The notes under the pieces are model-generated. The model was not told the origin of the DNA. It made no database searches and worked only from the letters and a program-made list of their open reading frames with translations. Below, one piece after another: positions 15,807 through 24,343 of a stretch of DNA of 64,000 nucleotides; the stretch's first letter is position 1; each line of letters starts with the position of its first letter. Source of the stretch: Marinomonas communis. GTDB taxonomy: Bacteria > Pseudomonadota > Gammaproteobacteria > Pseudomonadales > Marinomonadaceae. The stretch lies in NCBI RefSeq assembly GCF_004363305.1, contig NZ_SNZA01000003.1, forward strand, positions 186,001-250,000. Reading direction: 5' to 3'. The position numbers were made by a program, and so were the translations under genes.

Positions 15807-17072
15807 TTACTTATTTTTGCCCTTCATAGATTCGAAGAAGTCATCGTTAGTCTTCGTCACTTTTAGACGGTCAATTAAGAACTCAGTCGCAGCGATGTCT
15901 TCCATTGGGTTCAGAAGCTTACGCAGGATCCACATACGCTGTAGTTCGTCTTCTGTTGTAAGAAGGTCTTCACGACGAGTACCAGAACGACGAATGTTGA
16001 TCGCAGGGAATGTGCGTTTTTCAGCAATCTTACGGTCAAGGTGTAACTCAGAGTTACCTGTACCTTTAAATTCCTCGAAAATAACTTCGTCCATCTTAGA
16101 GCCTGTGTCTACAAGCGCTGTAGCGATGATGGTTAAGCTACCGCCTTCTTCAACGTTACGTGCCGCACCGAAGAAACGCTTAGGACGCTCAAGTGCGTTC
16201 GCATCCACACCACCGGTAAGAACTTTACCAGAGGATGGGATAACGGTGTTGTAAGCACGAGCTAGACGTGTGATCGAGTCAAGAAGGATGACCACGTCTT
16301 TTTTGTGTTCAACAAGACGTTTTGCTTTTTCGATCACCATTTCTGCTACTTGTACGTGACGTGCTGGCGGCTCATCGAAGGTAGACGCTACCACTTCACC
16401 GCGAACAGTACGTGACATCTCTGTTACTTCCTCAGGACGTTCGTCGATCAGAAGTACGATCATGTGACATTCTGGGTTGTTGCGAGTGATCGCGTTAGCG
16501 ATGTTCTGCAACATAAATGTTTTACCGGCTTTTGGTGGCGATACCACAAGAGCACGCTGACCTTTACCCATCGGTGCAACAAGGTCGATGATGCGCGATG
16601 TAACGTCTTCTGTTGAACCGTTACCTGCTTCCATCACTAGACGCTCATCGGCAAATAGAGGTGTAAGGTTTTCAAATAGTATTTTGTTACGAACGCTGTC
16701 AGGTTTATCGAAGTTGATTTCGTTGACTTTTAATAGTGCGAAGTAACGTTCGCCATCTTTCGGTGGACGGATCTTGCCGGCAATCGTATCGCCTGTACGC
16801 AAGTTAAAACGGCGAATTTGGCTAGGTGAGACATAAATGTCGTCAGGACCAGCTAGGTATGAGCTATCAGGAGAGCGTAAGAAGCCAAAGCCGTCTTGTA
16901 GAATCTCAAGGATGCCATCGCCGTAGATATCTTCACCGCTTTTCGCATGGCGCTTTAGGATCGCGAAGATAACATCTTGTTTTCGGGAGCGGGCAAGGTT
17001 GTCTAACCCCATTTCCGCTGCGATATCTAATAGTTCAGGGACTGATTTCTTTTTTAGTTCGGTAAGGTTCAT
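15807..17072 (-). CDS. rho: Transcription termination factor Rho
   Basis: A hexameric RNA-dependent ATPase helicase that ends transcription. At 421 residues it is the size of E. coli Rho (419). The N-terminal helical domain begins [11 protein letters not shown], and the cold-shock-like RNA-binding domain holds GFGFLRSP (61-68). The ATPase core has Walker A PPKAGKT (179-185), Walker B VVILLDS, the Q-loop region and a complete C-terminus. It is single copy and monocistronic with its own terminator. The roughly 240-base leader before it fits the autoregulated leader known for rho in enterobacteria. Confidence 0.97.
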   Translation of the reverse strand: MNLTELKKKSVPELLDIAAEMGLDNLARSRKQDVIFAILKRHAKSGEDIYGDGILEILQDGFGFLRSPDSSYLAGPDDIYVSPSQIRRFNLRTGDTIAGKIRPPKDGERYFALLKVNEINFDKPDSVRNKILFENLTPLFADERLVMEAGNGSTEDVTSRIIDLVAPMGKGQRALVVSPPKAGKTFMLQNIANAITRNNPECHMIVLLIDERPEEVTEMSRTVRGEVVASTFDEPPARHVQVAEMVIEKAKRLVEHKKDVVILLDSITRLARAYNTVIPSSGKVLTGGVDANALERPKRFFGAARNVEEGGSLTIIATALVDTGSKMDEVIFEEFKGTGNSELHLDRKIAEKRTFPAINIRRSGTRREDLLTTEDELQRMWILRKLLNPMEDIAATEFLIDRLKVTKTNDDFFESMKGKNK

Positions 17073-17140
17073 AAACGAATGTTTGTAGTTAGCTCATATT
17101 GAGAAAAAAGACGGGACCATCGTAGTGTAATAACACAGCG

Positions 17141-17212
17141 TTAATGATCAGTGTCGGAAGTATTAAATGTAAATGCTTTTCGACACCGAAGACCGGCTAC
17201 GGGTATAACCAT
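17141..17212 (-). CDS. Possible rho leader peptide (23 codons)
   Basis: A 23-codon frame (starting MVIPVAGLRCRKAF) lies inside the predicted rho leader and overlaps a long hairpin (17151-17186). E. coli rho has a leader frame, rhoL, in the same place, and both contain a PV...R.RK pattern. There is no clear ribosome site, so this may be chance. Confidence 0.22.
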   Translation of the reverse strand: MVIPVAGLRCRKAFTFNTSDTDH

Positions 17213-17298
17213 GGCTGGAGTTCTGATTGTTCGCGATGGGCGAAGTCGAACAGCGTGTATTACCTGATTGGAGTCATTGATACAAAGACCTAATGTCT

Positions 17299-17328
17299 CT
17301 GACATCCATAAGACTGGTTAACTATAGT
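17299..17328 (+). promoter_or_regulatory. Predicted promoter toward ppx
   Basis: CTGACA (17299-17304), an 18-base spacer and TATAGT (17323-17328). Initiation would fall near 17335, about 20 bases before the terminator-like hairpin at 17356. Confidence 0.45.
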
Positions 17329-17349
17329 GCGACAATTTCCATAGGTCTA
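17321..17349 (-). promoter_or_regulatory. Predicted promoter of rho, overlapping the ppx promoter
   Basis: On the minus strand, TAGACC (17344-17349), a 17-base spacer and TATAGT (17321-17326). The -10 box shares the CTATAG palindrome with the rightward promoter. A start here gives a rho leader of about 240 bases. Confidence 0.4.
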
Positions 17350-17355
17350 TAGCCT

Positions 17356-17385
17356 AAAAGGCCTAAAAACGCCTTTTTTGTTAAT
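17356..17385 (+). terminator. Terminator-like hairpin in the ppx leader
   Basis: AAAAGGC (17356-17362) pairs with GCCTTTT (17371-17377), followed by a T-rich run. It lies between the predicted ppx promoter and the ppx gene, and no plus-strand gene precedes it. It therefore looks like an attenuator, or the end of a very short RNA. Confidence 0.5.
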
Positions 17386-17524
17386 TTTTTGATCGTTTTC
17401 CGTAAAAGTTTTGCTTCAGATGGGGTAAAAAGTCAAAAAAGGTCCCAGAATTTACTCATGACAGATGCGGTTAAACCAGTTAATCTTCCGCTCATTAACA
17501 GAAATCTCAAAAAGGCGATAATGG

Positions 17525-19045
17525 ATGCAATCACTGTTAGTGCAACAATCCCATGACTTTCCATTTGAAAAAATTGCTGCAATCGACCTAGGTTCGAACA
17601 GTTTTCATATGGTGGTCGCGCAAGTGACTCATGGACAATTGCGTATTACAGGGCAGTACGGCGATAAGGTTCAACTGGCGGCAGGCCTACAAGAAGACGA
17701 TACCTTAGACGAAGCCTCGCAACAGCGTGGTATTGATTGTATCGCTCAGTTCGCGCAAGTGATTGATGATCTACCTTTAGGTTCTGTGCGGATTGTCGGT
17801 ACTAATGCATTGCGTGCTGCTAAAAACCGATATGACTTTATTTCCAAAGCCATGGATGTCATCAGTCACCCGGTTGAGATCATTGCTGGTCGAGAAGAAG
17901 CCCGCTTAATTTATGTTGGTGTGGCGCGAACCATGGACCATGGTGAGCAAAAACGTGTGGTGGTCGACATCGGTGGTGGATCAACGGAATTTATCATTGG
18001 TCAACAGCTTGAACCGATTTTAACGGAAAGCCTGCATATGGGCTGTGTCAGCTACCGCCAACGCTTTTTTGCAGATGGCACCATCACTAAATCTAATTTT
18101 CAAAAAGCAGTGACTGCAGCCCGTCTAGAACTTTTGAGTATTCAAGACGATTACTTAGATGAGGGCTGGGATGTGGCCATTGGCTCATCAGGAACCATTA
18201 AGGCGGCTTATAACATAGCCCTAGAGATGGGCTGGAGCAAAAAGGGCATCACACCTAAAGTCCTCAAGCAGATCCAAAAAGCGTTATTTGATGCGGGCCA
18301 TGCGGACAATATCAATCTACTGGGCTTGAAGCCTGAGCGAAAAACCACCATCGCAGCAGGTATTGCCATTTTAACCGCTGTGTTTGAGTGTTTTGGCATT
18401 AAGCAAATGGATTTCTCTAACGGCGCACTACGTGAAGGTGTGTTGTACGACATCATGGGGCGTTACGCTGACAGTGACATTCGTGAGCGCACCGTCAATT
18501 ACATGCTGAATCAATATCATATTGATACCGAGCAAGCTAAGTTAGTAACCCATACTTCCTTGTCTATGCTTGAGCAGGTGCGATCGGATTGGGGGGTGGC
18601 ATCACTCTCCAGCGAAGATATTTTGCGTTGGGCAAGTTTGCTACATGAGTGTGGTTTGGGGATTTCCCATAGCCGTTATCATAAGCATGGTGCCTACATT
18701 ATCAGTGAATCGGATATGCCTGGCTTCTCCCAACAAGAGCAGCAAGCTCTGGCGAACTTGGTATTGCGCCACCGTCGTAAATTTACCCAGTCGCTAGAAT
18801 ATCGCTTTACTAAAAGTGACCAACAAGACCTAGATCGCTTAGCGATTCTATTGCGTTTGGCAATCCTATTGCACATTGATCGTAAAGAGGGCGATATGCC
18901 AATCTTTACGTTGAAAGCCAGTGACAAGTCCTTGCATGCAGAGTTTTTGCCAGGCTGGCTAGACGCGAGGCCGTTAACCACGGCTAACTTGCAAAGTGAA
19001 GCAGATTACTTAAGTGCAGCTGGATATACCTTCACCTTCAGTTAA
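17525..19045 (+). CDS. ppx: Exopolyphosphatase (Ppx/GppA family)
   Basis: Releases phosphate from the ends of polyphosphate, opposing Ppk1. The family can also hydrolyse pppGpp. It has an actin-like ATPase fold with AAIDLGSNSFHMVVAQ near residue 18, RIVGTNALRAAKNR, the phosphate-binding VVVDIGGGSTEFI (about 142-154) and GSSGTIKAA. An HD-like C-terminal part contains LLHECGLGISHSRYHKHG. At 506 residues it is a full-length long-form Ppx. An AAAGGCG ribosome site precedes ATG 17525. It diverges from rho and ends in a strong terminator. In Pseudomonas ppx neighbours ppk and trxA; here neither is adjacent. Confidence 0.92.
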   Translation: MQSLLVQQSHDFPFEKIAAIDLGSNSFHMVVAQVTHGQLRITGQYGDKVQLAAGLQEDDTLDEASQQRGIDCIAQFAQVIDDLPLGSVRIVGTNALRAAKNRYDFISKAMDVISHPVEIIAGREEARLIYVGVARTMDHGEQKRVVVDIGGGSTEFIIGQQLEPILTESLHMGCVSYRQRFFADGTITKSNFQKAVTAARLELLSIQDDYLDEGWDVAIGSSGTIKAAYNIALEMGWSKKGITPKVLKQIQKALFDAGHADNINLLGLKPERKTTIAAGIAILTAVFECFGIKQMDFSNGALREGVLYDIMGRYADSDIRERTVNYMLNQYHIDTEQAKLVTHTSLSMLEQVRSDWGVASLSSEDILRWASLLHECGLGISHSRYHKHGAYIISESDMPGFSQQEQQALANLVLRHRRKFTQSLEYRFTKSDQQDLDRLAILLRLAILLHIDRKEGDMPIFTLKASDKSLHAEFLPGWLDARPLTTANLQSEADYLSAAGYTFTFS

Positions 19046-19114
19046 ATCGCATACTCAAATCTGAATGACGTGATCAGGTTATTAATAGCGGGTATTTCGT
19101 AAGTTTATAAAGCC

Positions 19115-19148
19115 AAGGGGCAAAAACTGTGTTTTTGCCCCTTTTCTT
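19115..19148 (+). terminator. Rho-independent terminator of ppx
   Basis: Perfect 13-bp stem (19115-19127 with 19131-19143) with a 3-base loop and a following T-rich run. Confidence 0.85.
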
Positions 19149-19258
19149 TGTCTGGATTATAAAAAGTACTTTTTAAACAATGATTTATGGTTAGAGAGGA
19201 ATTTCTTAGAAAATCCTCCTTATGCTGTCAAAGATTGCTAATCTAATACCAAGGTATC

Positions 19259-19286
19259 AAGACATTAGCGTCAAAATCCGTATAAT
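19259..19286 (+). promoter_or_regulatory. Predicted promoter of mqo
   Basis: AAGACA (19259-19264), a 16-base spacer and a perfect TATAAT (19281-19286). This implies an mRNA leader of about 240 bases before the mqo start codon. Confidence 0.5.
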
Positions 19287-19391
19287 CTGCGACACACCTG
19301 CTCAAAACCCTTGCAAGGTTGATCGCTTTCGTTCAAAGCGGCGTATTTCTGTTTTGAACCGCGTTCGTTAGGGGAGTAATGAGGAAATGCA

Positions 19392-19466
19392 ATGATCTTT
19401 ACCCAGATTGCAGAGGGACAGTCCGAATGCGTCTGTATTGGTTCGTATTCGCACCTTCCCTTATAG
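19392..19466 (+). CDS. Possible 24-residue leader peptide upstream of mqo
   Basis: ATG 19392 has a good ribosome site (GAGGAAA, 8 bases before it) and opens a 24-codon frame (MIFTQIAEGQSE...). The frame ends 64 bases before mqo. Several short inverted repeats precede it (for example CGCTTT/AAAGCG near 19324). It resembles a regulatory upstream frame, but coding has not been shown. Confidence 0.3.
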   Translation: MIFTQIAEGQSECVCIGSYSHLPL

Positions 19467-19530
19467 ATGGTTAACAGCCCTTTTCCTGATTACTCTCAAA
19501 CTACAACTGGCTATGACACGGCGAACTCAT

Positions 19531-21009
19531 ATGACCTCAAATATTGTAGATGTACTACTCGTTGGCGGCGGTGCCATGAGCACCACCCTTGGCATGTTAC
19601 TGAAACAGCTTGACCCTTCACTATCCATTACCATGGTTGAGCGTCTGGACAAAGTTGCACAAGAAAGTACGGACGGTTGGAATAATGCTGGTACTGGACA
19701 TGCAGCCTACTGTGAACTGAATTACACTTCCCCTAACGCAGACGGTTCGACCAACATCGATAAGGCCGTTAACATCAATGCCGCGTTTGAAGTTAGCTTA
19801 CAATTCTGGTCTTACCTAGTCGAAAAAGGTCTTTTACCAGCCCCAGAAGAATTCATTAATCGCGTACCACACCAAAGCTTTGTTTGGGGTGAGGATAACG
19901 TGAAAAAACTGAAGTCTCGTTTTGAAGCAATGAGCGCACACCCTGCGTTTCGCGAGATGCAGTACACCGAAGACAAAGCAACGATGGCGGAGTGGATGCC
20001 ATTGATTATGCAAAACCGCACTGGCGATGAGCCGTTGGCGGCGACACGCATTGAGCACGGTTCAGATGTTAACTTTGGTGCGATTGCACGTAATATGGCG
20101 TCATTCCTTGAATCACAAGAGGCTGTGAACATCGAGCTAAGTGCCGAGGTTGAAGAGCTAAAGCAGCAAGCAGATGGCTCTTGGAAAGTGGTTGTTGACC
20201 AAAAAGGTCAGCGTCGAGAGTTCCAAGCGAAGTTTGTTTTCCTTGGTGCTGGTGGCGGTGCTTTACCATTGCTACAGAAATCCGGAATCAAAGAAGGCAA
20301 AGGCTACGGCGGCTTCCCTGTGAGTGGCCAGTGGTTGGTGTGTGAAAAGCCAGAGTTGGTTGAGCAGCATCACGCTAAAGTTTATGGTGCCGCACCCATT
20401 GGTGCACCACCGATGTCTGTACCGCATTTGGACACACGTATCATCGATGGTAAAAAAGCCATTCTGTTTGGTCCATTTGCAGGCTTCACAACCAAGTTTT
20501 TGAAACAAGGCTCGGTGTTTGACCTAGTGAAAAGTGTTCGTTCTGACAACCTTGGTAACATGCTAAGTGTTGGTAAAAACAACATGGATCTCACTAAGTA
20601 TTTGATCAGTGAAGTGCGCCAGTCTCACAAAGATCGTTGTGATTCATTGCGTAACTTCTTCCCAGATGCTCAAGATAAAGATTGGTCGTTGGCGTACGCG
20701 GGGCAGCGTGTGCAGATCATTAAAAAAGGCCCAGATGGTGCTGGTAAACTTGAGTTTGGTACAGAAGCGATCGTGTCCGAAGACGGCACTATTGCTGCTT
20801 TACTGGGGGCATCGCCAGGTGCATCAACAACAGTGAATACCATGATCAACATCCTCGAGCGCAGCTTTGCTGACCGCATGAAGTCAGACGAGTGGCAAGC
20901 GAAGATGAAAGAAATGGTGCCTTCCTACGGTCAATCTCTCGTAGAAAACACGGATCTATTACTTGAGATTCGCTCGCGTACACTTGAGACATTGAAACTT
21001 AAGCCTTAA
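19531..21009 (+). CDS. mqo: Malate:quinone oxidoreductase
   Basis: An FAD-dependent, membrane-associated enzyme that oxidises malate to oxaloacetate and passes electrons to quinone, so it serves both the TCA cycle and respiration. The frame is open further upstream from a TTG at 19408. The start at ATG 19531 (MTSNIVDVLLVGGGAMS) is chosen because it aligns with the normal family N-terminus and gives 492 residues. The FAD-binding GGGAMS is at residues 12-17. Further family blocks are ESTDGWNNAGTGHAA, GKGYGGFPVSGQW, and ALLGASPGASTTV near the C-terminus. No good ribosome site precedes this ATG. It is followed by a strong terminator. Confidence 0.93.
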   Translation: MTSNIVDVLLVGGGAMSTTLGMLLKQLDPSLSITMVERLDKVAQESTDGWNNAGTGHAAYCELNYTSPNADGSTNIDKAVNINAAFEVSLQFWSYLVEKGLLPAPEEFINRVPHQSFVWGEDNVKKLKSRFEAMSAHPAFREMQYTEDKATMAEWMPLIMQNRTGDEPLAATRIEHGSDVNFGAIARNMASFLESQEAVNIELSAEVEELKQQADGSWKVVVDQKGQRREFQAKFVFLGAGGGALPLLQKSGIKEGKGYGGFPVSGQWLVCEKPELVEQHHAKVYGAAPIGAPPMSVPHLDTRIIDGKKAILFGPFAGFTTKFLKQGSVFDLVKSVRSDNLGNMLSVGKNNMDLTKYLISEVRQSHKDRCDSLRNFFPDAQDKDWSLAYAGQRVQIIKKGPDGAGKLEFGTEAIVSEDGTIAALLGASPGASTTVNTMINILERSFADRMKSDEWQAKMKEMVPSYGQSLVENTDLLLEIRSRTLETLKLKP

Positions 21010-21031
21010 GCTTACGCGCATTACTTTACTA

Positions 21032-21066
21032 AAGCCGAGTTCACTGACGTGAACTCGGCTTTTCTT
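21032..21066 (+). terminator. Rho-independent terminator of mqo
   Basis: Perfect 13-bp stem (21032-21044 with 21049-21061), a TGAC loop and a following TTCTTCT run. Confidence 0.85.
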
Positions 21067-21086
21067 CTATTGCCAGAGAGGAAATT

Positions 21087-21347
21087 ATGATCACATTCGC
21101 AGAACGTTCCGATGCCTTGTCAGAACAACTAAGAGAACTAGAACACCAAGCCGATGATGGCGACCAACTGTTTTACTGTGCTTACTTACTAGGGCTACTT
21201 GGCTTGCACAGTGCCATCGAAGGCGAAGGTGCCGAAGAATTTGATGCCTACTTTGAAACAGAGCTTAAAGCGACATTGGCAGCGGAAGGTGTGACTGACA
21301 AAGACCAAGACGCGATCTTAGGGCTTTGGAAACAAGTGACACAATAG
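21087..21347 (+). CDS. yfcL: YfcL family protein
   Basis: An 86-residue acidic protein starting MITFAERSDALSEQL. It matches the small YfcL family (about 90 residues in E. coli): a DDGDQLFYCAYLLGLLGLHSA central block and a C-terminal DKDQDAILGLWKQV. The function of the family is not established. A good ribosome site (GAGAGGAAA) precedes the ATG. It sits just after the mqo terminator and ends before a pair of 73-bp repeats, converging on lysO. Confidence 0.7.
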   Translation: MITFAERSDALSEQLRELEHQADDGDQLFYCAYLLGLLGLHSAIEGEGAEEFDAYFETELKATLAAEGVTDKDQDAILGLWKQVTQ

Positions 21348-21397
21348 CTTTGAATCGCGGGGTGCAACTCGGTTCCCGCGAAAATGGCATATGGGGT

Positions 21398-21470
21398 TGT
21401 AGGACCGCGGTCCCCGCGGGAAAGGCATACGGGTATGCAAGGTTGTTCCCTCGCAAAGCGAGGTCCTACA
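21398..21470 (-). repeat. 73-bp REPIN-like element, copy 4 (inverted)
   Basis: TGTAGGAC...GTCCTACA with the CCGCGG hairpin on the left and CCTCGC-(3 nt)-GCGAGG on the right, the reverse orientation of the array at 1624. The centre contains GCATACGGGTATGC, which is itself partly palindromic. Confidence 0.85.
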
Positions 21471-21523
21471 AGACTTTGTTACCGCTGGAACGGCATGCGG
21501 GCATCCAATGATGTTTCGGCAGT

Positions 21524-21596
21524 TGTAGGACCGCGGTTCCCGCGGGAAAGACATGCGGGTATGCGAGTTTGTTCCCTCACGAAGCGAGATCCTACA
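21524..21596 (-). repeat. 73-bp REPIN-like element, copy 5 (inverted)
   Basis: Same orientation as copy 4, with small changes (CACGAAGCGAG arm, GATCCTACA end). It ends 7 bases from the lysO stop codon and may help to stop its transcript. Confidence 0.85.
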
Positions 21597-21603
21597 AAAG
21601 CGC

Positions 21604-22515
21604 TTACATCCCCATAAACAGCGGAATTAATACGGGTACTAGGAAGCTCATTATAAAGCCGCTGGCGATACAAACTGGGACGATTTCAGCGCCATGGACT
21701 TTACCCAGCAAGGGTAACGTGAAGTCCATGGCGGTGGCTCCGGAGTAGCCAACGGATAGGTGACTGTTAATTCTGGCGAATGCGGGTATTAACATTAAAG
21801 CGATGATCTCGCGCCCTAGATCCAGTAGAAAGGCAGTGGTGCCGAGCACTGGGTCGCCCAGCCCTGTGATAAGGATGCCTGATAAGCTGTACCAACCAAA
21901 GCCTGAGACCACGGCCAGACTTTTGTTCCATTCCAGCCCCAAAAAAGCTCCTGCAATCAGGCCAGCGAGTAAGGTAGCTAAAACTGTGGTGATGGCGATT
22001 GCCATACCTTGTGTGTTTAGGAACAGCTTACGCAAGCGGAAGTTACCTTGGCGAAGTTGGCAGCCCACTAAGAACAGCAGTAAGTAAAGTAACCATGTAA
22101 CGAGTTCATCAACGCTCGGAATCCAGCTTTTTAAGAGCCAGCCCAATGCTACGCCAGCTAAAACCCCCCCTAGCGTTTTGGCTGCGTCGATTAAAGCATG
22201 GCGAGTGGATTGTTGGTTATCCACATGCTGCACTTTGCTCGCCCCAGCGTGGAAAACTTTGCCGCTTATCCACAAAGCACATAGCGGAATTATCGTGATA
22301 GCGATAAATAAAACGACGGCTTGATAGCCTGCAATGACGATCTTTGAAGCCAAATTATCCAATGCGCCAATACTGTAACCAATCAACCCTAATATGACAT
22401 AAGTGAGCTGACTCAAGCCGCGAGCAACGCGCTCTGGTGTCAACGTTTTAACGGGAACCCAATAACCGACAAGCAGTGCAGCAAGGAGAGGGCCTAATGT
22501 CGATAAAATGGTCAT
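21604..22515 (-). CDS. lysO: Lysine exporter LysO family (DUF340)
   Basis: An integral inner-membrane protein of 303 residues with about eight hydrophobic segments, starting MTILSTLGPLLAALLVGYW. It matches LysO/YbjE (299 residues in E. coli), which exports lysine and toxic analogues such as thialysine. Family signatures are the N-terminal VILGLIGYSIGALDN and the C-terminal SGFGWYSLSGILITGLGDP followed by TLPLLGKVHGAEIVP. It is divergent from the MATE gene and convergent with yfcL. No lysine riboswitch is seen in the 195 bases upstream. Confidence 0.85.
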   Translation of the reverse strand: MTILSTLGPLLAALLVGYWVPVKTLTPERVARGLSQLTYVILGLIGYSIGALDNLASKIVIAGYQAVVLFIAITIIPLCALWISGKVFHAGASKVQHVDNQQSTRHALIDAAKTLGGVLAGVALGWLLKSWIPSVDELVTWLLYLLLFLVGCQLRQGNFRLRKLFLNTQGMAIAITTVLATLLAGLIAGAFLGLEWNKSLAVVSGFGWYSLSGILITGLGDPVLGTTAFLLDLGREIIALMLIPAFARINSHLSVGYSGATAMDFTLPLLGKVHGAEIVPVCIASGFIMSFLVPVLIPLFMGM

Positions 22516-22710
22516 AATCCATTGATCCTGTTTTGTTTTTCGGCTTTTAAGTGAGGCGTTACGATGTGCTCGGGCAAGATAATATCACTTATTTTGACCT
22601 TGAAAAGCACACAATTGGTGCAAGTTCACTGGGGAGCCGTGCAAAGTTGACCGGTTGGTGATAAATTCGCCGCATCTGAACGTTATCCCTAAATAAGTCT
22701 GCTCGCTACC

Positions 22711-24093
22711 ATGTTTTCACAGTTTGCAAAACGTTACCCTTCCTTGAGTGAAATCCTGCATTTGCTCTTTCCGATGATTCTTACGATGACGCTTGAGTTG
22801 TCCATTAGCATTGTGGATACAATGATGCTTGGACATTACGATTCGTTGCATCTGGCGGCAGTTGGCTTGGCTTCAAGCCTATGGAGTCCCGTTGCCTGTT
22901 TTATGATCGGTGTAACCTTTGGGCTCACGCCTTTAATCACTCGTCATCTTCATGGGCGTCAACGTAAGCTTGTGAATCTATACATGTCCCAAGCATTTGG
23001 TTTGTCACTTATATTGGGCGCAATTGGCGCTATTTTAAGCGTCACGTTGCTCCCCATGGCGGCTCAGATGATGGCTAGCGAAGCGGAAACGCAGCGCGTG
23101 ACAGCACAGTATTTATACCTCTTTTCGCCAACGTTTATGGCGTTGGCCCTAATGACATCCTATAAAAACTTGTTTGAGGCAGCGGGCAAGCCACGTGTTC
23201 CATTGCTGGTGGCCACGTTAAGTTTGATCCTCAATATCATTTTTAACTATCTACTGATTTACGGAAACTTTGGCTTTCCTGAAATGGGAGCAAGTGGTGC
23301 GGCGATTGCCTCAGCGGCATCCGTATGGTTATCGTTATTGGTGTTTGTATTTTACGACCTGCGAGTCAACGGGGATACTTTGTTCAGCCGTATTGACTGG
23401 TACTATGTGCGCAACCCTGGCATCCTTTTTGGTGTTGGCTTGCCAGCAGGTTTTGCATTCTCCTTTGAAATAGGTTTGTTCTCATCGTTAACGTGGTTGA
23501 TCTCTGCGTTTGGCGATCTTGCATTAGGCGCAGGGCAAATTGTCATGTCCTACTCAACGATCTTGTTCACTCCATTAATGGCCATGAGTGCAGTGACCGC
23601 GATTGTGGTGGCAAAAGCCATGGCGACTGATGGCATCGAAGCGGTGCAACAAAAGGTACGCATTATCCTTGCGCTAGGGCTTGGCTACGTGTCGATCTGC
23701 TTTATCGTCACACAAGGCTTTCATGACCGCATTCCATTCTTATTCAGCTCTAACGAAGTGGTCGCGGCCATGGCTGCGGGAATACTACTTATCTCCTCAA
23801 CCTACCAATTCCCCGACATGGTACAAACCGTCTTTACTGGGGCTTTGCGCGGCTTTAGAGATACCCGCTCCAGCATGATTGCCATGGCAGTCTCGTTATT
23901 TGGCCTAAGCATTCCTTTAGGCTATTGGTTGGCTCACCTAAGCCCATGGGCTGATACGTTAAATGTGCGCGGTTTATACGTTGGTTTAGGGGTTGGCTTA
24001 ACCATTTTGGCAATGATCTTGTTAGCACGTTATCGAATGACACTAAAAAAATTCCGCAATAAGAAACTGCCTCATCCAGAGGAAGTTGCGTAG
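22711..24093 (+). CDS. MATE family multidrug/sodium antiporter
   Basis: A 12-segment inner-membrane exporter of 460 residues (NorM/DinF-like superfamily). Two MATE repeats are visible. The first contains LELSISIVDTMMLGHY (about 27-42) and ITRHLHGRQ. The second starts near FGVGLPAGFAFSFEIGLF (about 235). Such proteins export cationic drugs or metabolites in exchange for sodium or protons. No ribosome site stands out before ATG 22711. It is convergent with cobQ, with two 73-bp repeats in the gap. The substrate cannot be inferred. Confidence 0.88.
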   Translation: MFSQFAKRYPSLSEILHLLFPMILTMTLELSISIVDTMMLGHYDSLHLAAVGLASSLWSPVACFMIGVTFGLTPLITRHLHGRQRKLVNLYMSQAFGLSLILGAIGAILSVTLLPMAAQMMASEAETQRVTAQYLYLFSPTFMALALMTSYKNLFEAAGKPRVPLLVATLSLILNIIFNYLLIYGNFGFPEMGASGAAIASAASVWLSLLVFVFYDLRVNGDTLFSRIDWYYVRNPGILFGVGLPAGFAFSFEIGLFSSLTWLISAFGDLALGAGQIVMSYSTILFTPLMAMSAVTAIVVAKAMATDGIEAVQQKVRIILALGLGYVSICFIVTQGFHDRIPFLFSSNEVVAAMAAGILLISSTYQFPDMVQTVFTGALRGFRDTRSSMIAMAVSLFGLSIPLGYWLAHLSPWADTLNVRGLYVGLGVGLTILAMILLARYRMTLKKFRNKKLPHPEEVA

Positions 24094-24137
24094 GATCGCG
24101 GAGACAGCATATGAGAAGGCGATGCTGTTTTGGTAAT

Positions 24138-24210
24138 TGTAGGACCGCGGTCCCCGCGGGAACTGCATACGGGAATACGATGTTGTTCCCTCGCGAAGCG
24201 AGGTCCTACA
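24138..24210 (-). repeat. 73-bp REPIN-like element, copy 6 (inverted)
   Basis: Intact ends and both hairpins. Right half CCCTCGCGAAGCGAGG, left half CCGCGG pair. Located 45 bases past the MATE stop codon. Confidence 0.85.
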
Positions 24211-24261
24211 AAGCTTGGTATCGCGAAACGACATACGGGCATGCGATGAGGTTTCGGTAAT

Positions 24262-24334
24262 TGTAGGACCGCGGTTCCCGCGGGAACGGAATATGGGAAT
24301 GCAAGGTTGTTCCCTCGTAAAGCGAGGTCCTAGA
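24262..24334 (-). repeat. 73-bp REPIN-like element, copy 7 (inverted)
   Basis: Full length, with one change in the last boundary (TCCTAGA). It ends 9 bases from the cobQ stop codon, mirroring the copy beside lysO. Confidence 0.82.
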
Positions 24335-24343
24335 AAAACGGTT

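Noticed and set aside
15655..16254. 199-codon frame antisense to rho and its terminator
   Set aside because: Covers the rho 3' end and terminator in the opposite direction, with no ribosome site or recognisable domain.
19408..19530. N-terminal extension of Mqo from a TTG start, which would add 41 residues
   Set aside because: The extra residues do not resemble the family, start from TTG without a ribosome site and overlap the putative leader frame. ATG 19531 matches the usual N-terminus.
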